64,000 bases of DNA from Ariolimax columbianus (taxonomy: Eukaryota > Mollusca > Gastropoda > Stylommatophora > Arionidae): the NCBI GenBank assembly GCA_036924085.1, contig JAVGWX010000013.1, positions 59,674,390 to 59,738,389 of the forward strand, written 5' to 3'. Below are positions 56,830-64,000 of the stretch, in pieces (the stretch's first letter is position 1; the number at the start of each line of letters is the position of its first letter). The notes beneath the pieces were generated by a model, which saw nothing but the letters and a program-made list of their open reading frames with translations, did no database searches and had not been told where the DNA came from. The position numbers and the translations under genes were made by a program.

Positions 56830-59160
56830 TTTTCCAAGTGTAGATAAACACTTGATCGTTGTCACGAATAAACATTCTTTGTTTAGAACTGCCTCAAAGT
56901 TTCCACATATTTCCTTGCAAATTCAGATTATTTAAAAATGCCTTTTCTTTTTCAGCAACATAAAGATACAATGGTACTCAGTGCAACCAGATAATTTGTA
57001 CTCGTTCTAAATTTGATTTGATCATCTTTAATTTAAACATTGGCTAAAGTTGAAATTTATGCAGAGATAAACACCAAAATTGTCATGTTTAAAAAAAATA
57101 TATTTATAGTTGACTCCTGTCTGGTTAATAGGGCAAATTATTGAGACAGGAATATGGCTACATACATCTGAACAAGTCCTTATAGGGGCCCAGGGATGGT
57201 TCAGTATGGGCTAGGTGCTGTCTCTAGAAGAACCAAGGAGATCAGCAATATATTGAATAAACATGCACAAATATTTTTAAATAACATAATTTCTTTCAAA
57301 ATAGGCAATTGTAAATAGATGACTTACATTGAATAAATATACTCTTCTTCCTGCTAATAAATGCCCTGATATGCTAAAAATACACAAAATACCCGATGTC
57401 GAAAAAAGTATGGCCAATCATAATTCTCTTTCTTGGAGGTATGTGACAAAAGTTGAGGCGGCCAGTAATGCACCAAAGAAAAATTTTAACCCTTTCCAGT
57501 CCATTTAGCGGGAATTGATGGCAGCAATTCAAAGTCTAATTCTACATCTAACGTGTGTTTCACTCTGTTGCTTAAATACGACATTTTTGGTTTTAATGTA
57601 GTTTTTGTCTAGCGAATCTTGTCCGTTTCATCAATAATTATACCCAGTGGTAAAGTTGTGTGAATTTTTACACGAAGGAATTATAACTTCAAAGAGATTA
57701 AAAATGACTTGTTTGATCATACAAATGATCATGCCTCTAGATATTCAATACAAATCAATCTAATTCAGACTCTGGATGGGACGCATGTGGCAATGCTGTA
57801 CATGGATAACGCAAACAATACATTTCAGTTGGTGAGCAGAAACCCTGATCGTCAAAGTTTTTTCCCCATATCCAAAAGCGACAATAATCAAATTATCTGA
57901 CTTGAAATACTCATAACAAATCCATTCAGCTCCCAGTAGAGCACAGATCATATACTCACAAGTCTTCTTTTTAAACATTCCAACTGTGTCCACATCTTTC
58001 CTGTTTGTCTCGAGCTCTCGTTAGAAGAAAACAGGTACATCAGCAGCACAGATTCATTCCAGGCTGAGTTATTTTTCTTGTGGCTTGCCCTGTCCATGTT
58101 TGTTTTTTTAATTATTTCGTCTCACAGATATTTCTATTTTTTGCATTATCCCATCAATAGCACTACCACATTCACTTTTCTTCTGTGTGCTCTCAAGAGT
58201 CTAAATAGAGCTTGATTATCCAGATGCATGATCATTGGTCTGATTAAATAAGTTATTTCATGGCTCTTGAAGCCCTAATTCCATTGTCCTGAAAGCCATA
58301 ATTTAACTAAATTTTCAAACACCGCAAATATTGACACATCAGCAAGAACTCTCCACTAAACTAATTGTGTTCTTAGCCTCTAGCACGCTTCAAAAATTAT
58401 TTTTTTATTTTGCGCATTTTTCAATTTTGCAACTTTCAAAAATTGTAACTGTTCTGTTAGTTAGTCAATAAATATGATTTTCTTGTGTTTAGAGACATAA
58501 ATGAATAAAGAAGTTGTTGTTGTTGTTGTTGTTGTTAGTTTCTGAGATACAAGAAGATGAATGTGACATTTTTTGAAAAAATTTAAATATTTGGACTTTC
58601 CCGGCTAGGACTAGTCGCTCCGATAGAAAACCATAACAAAGAATCGATACTGTGTTTACAATATCGACACAACTGTTGGTTTCCAATTCAAGCGTAGTTC
58701 TTTCATCTAAACAAATAAAATAAACAGATTTACAGAATAAAAATTTTTCCCAACAACCTACTTCACTTTTCCCCAAAAAGTCGGCCTGCTCCAATCGGTG
58801 AAAAAAAAAATAAATCGTTCAAAAGCCATTTGTAATCCAACATACGATACTTTCAACGGCAAAAAACGTTTGTAGATGGACGTGATGAATCCAGCAGTAT
58901 AAACATGGCTATTGGTAGGGTCTCCGTACTTAAAGAAAATAAATTTAAAAAATGTTCTTTTGACAGCGTGGCGAGTTTGGCTGTTGTGGACGGCCTGCAA
59001 TATATACTGTCAATGTCTGTAGAATCGGCCTGTAATGGATGTTCCGTGTCCTGTCGCTTATAAGATGGGACTGTATTTACAGTTAATTATGTCTTTTCAT
59101 CATAATTTAAATTCCAAATTTTAATAATTCTAATTTGGAAAAATCTATTTGACATATGAC
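56830..59160. other. intergenic, no gene recognised
   Basis: AT-rich. (GTT)n microsatellite at 58513-58536. Short open frames at 57709 and 58489-59000 show no domain. 57480-57560 faintly resembles the 40.2-40.8 kb repeat. Confidence 0.35.
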
Positions 59161-59164
59161 TGCA

Positions 59165-59560
59165 CATGTCTTTACAACACTACCAGGAAACCTTGTGCAA
59201 TCGATTGTTCAGATTTAGAACAATCACCATTATGAGCCACTGCTTAAAGTTATACACGATAGAATTGGAAGTAGAACTGGCAATGAAATTCAGGATGAAC
59301 AATTTGGATTTCGACAGAACAGCGGAACAAGAGAAGCATTGGTCTGTTTACGGACAGAAAAATAGATATAAGTACAGAAAGACATTTATGTGTGATTTAT
59401 AGGCTACGATAAGTCCAGAATGAGTTGGAAAACAGATGTATGGAGGGAAGAGAAGCAATAATACAAAGTATGATGGAAGCAGACTGCTACTGTAAGATCT
59501 GGCAGACTACTCATCATGTGTGAATGTGAAAAAAGAGTGCGACAAGCTTAACTTAATGTC
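59165..59560 (+). mobile_element. LINE RT fragment, decayed
   Basis: Shifted frames read LRNEIQDEQFGFRQNSGTRE, ALVCLRTEK, then KDIYVC..IDYDKSR: RT palm region (EQFGFR.. and the D-x-KA block). Confidence 0.7.
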
Positions 59561-59564
59561 TTTA

Positions 59565-59825
59565 TACTGGTTAGAAGACGCAGTCGTATACAAACATTTT
59601 CATTTATATTTCCTTGCTCTAGAAGCAATTTATTCTTAAATGCATTAATTGTCCCCGCATTACTTCCTGTGGCAATGCATTCCAAGCATTCTCCACTCTC
59701 TGACTAAAAAAAAAATTATTATTTCCTAATATCTCATCTGGACCTTTGTTTAGTTAGCTATGCCCTCTTGTTCTTTGTAGGTGGTTGTATTTTGAAAAAC
59801 TTGCTATGTCTTGATGGAAGTGGGT
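59565..59825 (-). mobile_element. CR1/L2-like LINE 3' end
   Basis: Copy of 13566-13860: cttaacttaatgtctttata, ggcaatgcattccaagcatt, ctccactctc, gccctcttgttctttg. Confidence 0.75.
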
Positions 59826-59829
59826 GGAT

Positions 59830-60360
59830 AGACAGACGAGGTAATAAACTCTGGCAGATTGTATAATCAAAGCAAGAGACAAAGGACATGGTAGACTCAT
59901 TGCAGCCAAATTCACTGTGGAGATGGCACCAAACCTGAACTTGACATATGAAGTTATTGCATTTGCCTTGCACCTTCAAACACAAATTGATAATATTCAC
60001 ACGGACTGGAAAGGGTTCAAAATAAAATACTCTGCCTTTGAATAAGCATACATTAGCTTTGGCTATATAATAAATGCACAGATCAGTTTCATATTTACAA
60101 TACACCGGATTTAACAACTAATCCACATACGCTGATATATGCCACACATAAATATCAGCTTCAAGCACGTAGAGCATACTGATGTCCACCAAACAACGCT
60201 CCAGCAGAGAACAACATAACAAGATGAACACAAGTCTATTTTACCGATAACACTGTCTTTACCAAGGCTAATATATACCAGACCAAACAGGCACACTATA
60301 ATTTATCAGCCAATCATTATGAGGACTAAATCTTGACCAGCTGTGGTGCAATAAATAAAG
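59830..60360. other. intergenic, unrecognised
   Basis: A 119-codon frame on the - strand (59758-60117) overlaps the LINE end and has no recognised motif. Nothing else is seen. Confidence 0.3.
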
Positions 60361-60364
60361 TAAT

Positions 60365-60860
60365 TCTTCTTCTTACATCTGATGCCATGTCTCTAGCCTG
60401 GTGAGGTTCACAAAAGAGACTGCATTTCAGGTCTTCGCCTGTCCCAAAATTTTTCCGAGCATGGTCCCTTCCCCGGGCCAGACTGCCTCTCTTTGGTCTT
60501 CATAAGTGGGGCAGTACTGCAGGATATGTTCTGGTGTTTGCTAGAGGGCTCTGCATTCAAACATGGTAGTTTCTCTAAGACCCATTCTGTGGAGGTGAGC
60601 CCTGAGTATGAAATGCCCCATTCTGAAGATAAATGTCTATGCTGTCATTGTCTTGCTTGTATTCTTTGTGCTGGTCTCTCCATTTCGTCCTGATGGATCG
60701 TTTGATGAGTGTCTTTGCTTCTTTGTAGCTCTGTGGGTGGCGAGTCTGTGTGCCGCTACTTATGACTTTTGCGGGCTCCTCTGCGTTCTCGTTTCCAAGG
60801 ATCCCATAGTGGGCGGTAATCCACTGTCTGACTAGATCTGTTTTTTGGAACAGCAAGCCG
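60365..60860 (-). mobile_element. RNase H LINE 3' fragment
   Basis: The - strand frame reads VRQWITAHYGILGNENAEEP (RNase H end), QSYKEAKTLIKRSIRTKWRD, then shifts to ..YPAVLPHL.RPKRGSL. It ends in (GAA)n. Another subfamily of the 26467 LINE. Confidence 0.8.
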
Positions 60861-61266
60861 ATGTTAAATGTTATTTCTTGTTAGAGTATATCTTTTTTTG
60901 GCATGAGATGACTTTGAGTACAACTCCTACATGATATAACTAAAACAACTGAGCCTGACCAAAAAGAAGCAAAGGTTAACAATGATAGCATGGATATTAG
61001 AGGGCTGCAATATTCAACAGGTTGGGAATCACTAAGCTAGACAATAAATTGCTGCTGTGGTTCGAAACCTAAAGCTATTTTTAAAATGGTCGAACATGAA
61101 CGAAGTAAAATTACAATAAATTAGAATGAACAATATGGAAGGGATAAAAACGATTGTGCTGTGAAAAAATAAATTCCGAGCATGCCTCTTTGTGAACTGT
61201 TAATCTAATGTTGCCAACCAGTAATCCTTGCCCCACATTCTTACATACGTTCTGGCCACCTAATAC

Positions 61267-61441
61267 TTCTTCTTCTTCATCGTACGCAGTCAGACGTCAA
61301 CCTTTATTTTTTCGAAAAAAGCAGCGGTCATTCTGAGGCTGTCGACACTGCCATAGAGCTTGTCTAGTGTTGCCACTGGTGATGGCCACATCTGCTCTCT
61401 CTGATCCTCGTATGTCGGGCAGTTTTGCAGCAAATGCTCAG
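61267..61441 (-). mobile_element. RNase H LINE, 175-bp 3' stub
   Basis: Perfect 15-bp duplication ctggccacctaatac at 61252-61266 and 61442-61456. The sequence equals the last ~175 bp of the LINE, including the (GAA)n tail: extreme 5' truncation. Confidence 0.95.
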
Positions 61442-61459
61442 CTGGCCACCTAATACAAT

Positions 61460-62005
61460 TTCCTTACAAACATGGACAATAGAAAATTGGGGAGTCTACT
61501 ACTGGCTGTACTTCTACAGAAAAAAAAACAGTAGCTGGTATTTGAAATGGGTTTAACCTTGACCTGACCAACCCCGAGTCAAGAGCTCAGAAAAAATGTG
61601 GTAGTTTTCCAGCCATTGTTGAGGGCTGTCATCGCACCGGTTTATCATATATGAACAAACGGGTTGCCATAGAAAACGGTTCAAATCAAGTCTGTTTGTT
61701 ATGATGAATACATCACTTCCATATAAACAGGTTTTAACCAGTCAGTCTTTTGTGTTAGATTACAAATGAATTTGAAACAGTTTATCTTCTTTACGAAGAT
61801 TGGAGACAGCCGATTATTGAGAATGGTGAAAAGTTGTTGCAAAAGATCTTTGTGAGGTTGTCTGTTTATGTAAAAGAAATAAATACGTTTTTAGTGTAGA
61901 CTAACAGATATGCCGATTTTGTAAAAGAAAAGTATCAGTGCTTTGTGGTGATTTCAATGGATTTATTGCGAAGTGACGTTCCTTAACCTGTGAGTCTAAA
62001 TGTTT
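61460..62005. other. intergenic, unrecognised
   Basis: No open frame of note and no shared repeat found. Confidence 0.3.
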
Positions 62006-62007
62006 GT

Positions 62008-62318
62008 GGGATCAAGATGCTGAGCAGTGAATGAGCTGCGGCAGCCAGCAACCCAAAGCTGCCAAGACCCTTCTCCACCTCCACATGATAATCCTGGATA
62101 ACAGGCTGCAACAGGGCAGACTGGCTAAGGAGAAGGGATCAAAGAGGGAAGTGGAACCCTTTACCCAAAAATACCACGAAGTCGGACCAAAAGGTGCAAA
62201 TGTCACAGTCAAGCTGTAGACTGACACAAGAAATTCCATTCTCCGGACTCCATTCTGCTACTTGCAAAGCCCTTATTAGGGCTTGGTAGTGAGCGTTTGA
62301 TCCCAAACAAAGAAGAAA
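62008..62318 (+). repeat. Rep355, near full length
   Basis: gggatcaagatgctgagcag to gcgtttgatcccaaacaaag, then GAA-rich. The block around agcgacccatagctg has a deletion. Confidence 0.87.
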
Positions 62319-62329
62319 AGAACAGAACG

Positions 62330-62995
62330 GGTGTCTAATCATGTGTGTCAGACTCCCGAAAAACTGTCAGAGATTTTTTGAGATATTGAAAGCAGCTATT
62401 TGATAGCACAAAATAAGTTGTACATGTACAAATGGTTTGAAAGTTAAAAATGTGGTTTGACCAATAAGAATGCAGGATTTTCTGTATATTTATCAGCGCC
62501 AAACAGTGAAACCTCCCGTTTTTTTGACAAGATAAATTCGAAATAGCTTTGACTTAACCCTAGCTTTCTAGGCGATAACACATCTTACTTCCTTCTGTCA
62601 AATGATTTGACAAGTTAAACCCTTTTCATTTCAATCAATGAATTTGCTATACTTATTCTGCAGGAGCTTGGAATCATATTATTTTGGACCAGGACAGGTG
62701 TCTAAGACAGAATTAGTGTGTACAACAAACAAGCTACAAGAACCATTGAACATGTAAGGGTTTATCCAAAAACAGTAATATCCTCTCTTCATCGTTCACT
62801 TTCTAAAACATGTATTTCCTTGGTAAACTTGGCAATATGTCACTGACCTCTTTCGGCACAGCGTAGATTATCCTTCAATTGTGTTAGAGTGTGTCATGCT
62901 GTGACCTTGGTGTAACTGACGCACAAGCCATACTTTAGAAGGCACAGAAGGGATGGCTGAGGTATGTGGCTAGCAGCTGTTGAGGCAGCAGACCT
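62330..62995. other. intergenic, unrecognised
   Basis: No gene, RNA or shared repeat recognised. Confidence 0.3.
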
Positions 62996-62999
62996 CCAG

Positions 63000-63350
63000 G
63001 GGTTGACATGGATCTACTGTCCTAGTCATGCTGGGGTTCAGGGCAATAAAAGAGCTGACATCTTGGCTTCACAAGCTCCCATCATGGGCACATTTGTGAT
63101 GGATAGAATTGACATTTTAAAATCAATTCACGGCCGCCTGTAGGATTAGGACACTGAAATAGATGAAACAGCAATCTGCAAGGTTTCGACATCAAACGAG
63201 GTTTGAGCGGAGTGAGGTGCATGAGAGGACGGAGCAGGAAAGAGTGCAACCCGCGAGCTACAGGTACCATCAGCATCCAGACCATGTACAATTTGCCGAG
63301 AGAGACGGAGCACCTGAGCGTAGTAATGTCGATTCTTAGAAACAAAAACT
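63000..63350 (+). mobile_element. LINE fragment with RNase H remnant
   Basis: Reads LTWIYCPSHAGVQGNKRADI, LASQAPIMGTFVMDRIDILK, then a stop: RNase H C-terminal motif (CPSHAGVQGNKRAD). Another LINE lineage. Confidence 0.75.
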
Positions 63351-63475
63351 TTTAGCACACGTTTGACTGTTTATTTGTCCTCCCCACATAGGCCCACGTG
63401 TATTTCTGGTTGGCTGTTTATCTGTAAACACATCTGTGTTTATGTTTTTTATAATTAACATAATTTAGCACTCCA

Positions 63476-63540
63476 ATGGCAGAAAATTGTACCTGAAGTT
63501 AGTAACAGGCAGAAAATTGTACCTGAAGTTAGTAACAGCA
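63476..63540. repeat. 30-bp duplication
   Basis: ggcagaaaattgtacctgaa, gttagtaaca present twice in tandem. Confidence 0.9.
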
Positions 63541-63689
63541 TCATCTAGTGGTCGGTCAGGGAATTATCTTATTCCCCACCTCACATAAACACAAACAATA
63601 TGCTATATTATGATTAGAAATACAACTTCAAATAATAGAAAGTTGATATATGACTTAAAATAATATAAATTTAGTAAGCACAGAATAAA

Positions 63690-64000
63690 TGTTTTACATT
63701 ATCCAAATTGCAAATATGGGTTTTCGGACAAATTAAAGATCTAAAGGAGTCTCATCTCACCAAATAAATATTTTACATTATCCAAATTGCAAATATGGGT
63801 TTTCAGACAAATTAAAGATCTAAAGGAAAGTCTCATTTCACCAAATAAATATTTTGCATTATCCAAATTGCAAATATGGGGTTTCAGACAAATTAAAGAT
63901 CTAAAGGAAAGTCTTGCCTCACCAAATAAATGTTTTACATTATCCATATTGTAAATATCGGCTTTCATACAAATTAACAATCTATTCGCGAAGGAAAGGC
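63690..64000. repeat. 80-bp tandem array running off the window
   Basis: Unit aaataaatattttacattat, ccaaattgcaaatatgggtt, ttcagacaaattaaagatct, aaaggaaagtctcatttcac. About four units with period 80; it continues beyond base 64000. Confidence 0.9.

Overview
The window looks like a piece of an invertebrate animal genome, most likely a mollusc and perhaps a gastropod. The lineage is inferred from gene content and repeat style and was not tested. It has spliced genes with GT-AG introns and small exons of 73-177 bp. It is densely packed with 5'-truncated non-LTR retrotransposons, tRNA-derived SINEs, mariner and piggyBac remnants and minisatellites. No bacterial or organellar features are seen.

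Two host genes can be read with confidence. (1) Cytosolic malate dehydrogenase (MDH1) is on the + strand, 20222-45845. Eight coding exons join in frame to a 332-residue protein with all the expected NAD- and substrate-binding residues. Exon 1 contributes only the ATG. (2) On the - strand, three exons (11275-11191, 8958-8886 and 1475-1396) encode the two EF-hand regions of an EFCAB2/DRC8-like protein, a subunit of the ciliary dynein regulatory complex. Its first exon was not found and its last exons lie beyond the left edge. The two genes are divergent, with about 9 kb of repeat-rich DNA between the last identified exons. A third, unrecognised gene is suggested by a long open exon on the - strand at 53565-53020 with a textbook splice acceptor.

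Almost everything else is mobile-element sequence. Region 1-11 kb (EFCAB2 introns) holds an RNase H-bearing LINE with a SINE nested in it, three mariner remnants, a 30-bp tandem array split by a dispersed element, and copies of a ~355-bp retroposon called Rep355 here. Region 11-20 kb is a patchwork of LINE 3' ends, SINE-1 and Rep355. MDH1 introns (20-45.6 kb) hold a ~1 kb array of a ~37-bp repeat inside a dispersed element. They also hold a piggyBac remnant interrupted by a LINE, two long LINE copies with clear target-site duplications, a mariner, several SINEs and a 57-bp minisatellite. Region 46-64 kb has fewer recognisable repeats: Rep355, LINE fragments, a mariner with a nested SINE, short tandem arrays and the orphan exon.

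No defence, biosynthetic or other unknown multi-gene system is visible. The most interesting material is repeat biology: Rep355, whose (GAA)n-type tail resembles that of the RNase H LINE; the tandem-repeat-bearing MS37 element; an out-of-frame C2H2 finger at the end of an RTE-like LINE; and the nested insertions, which give relative ages.
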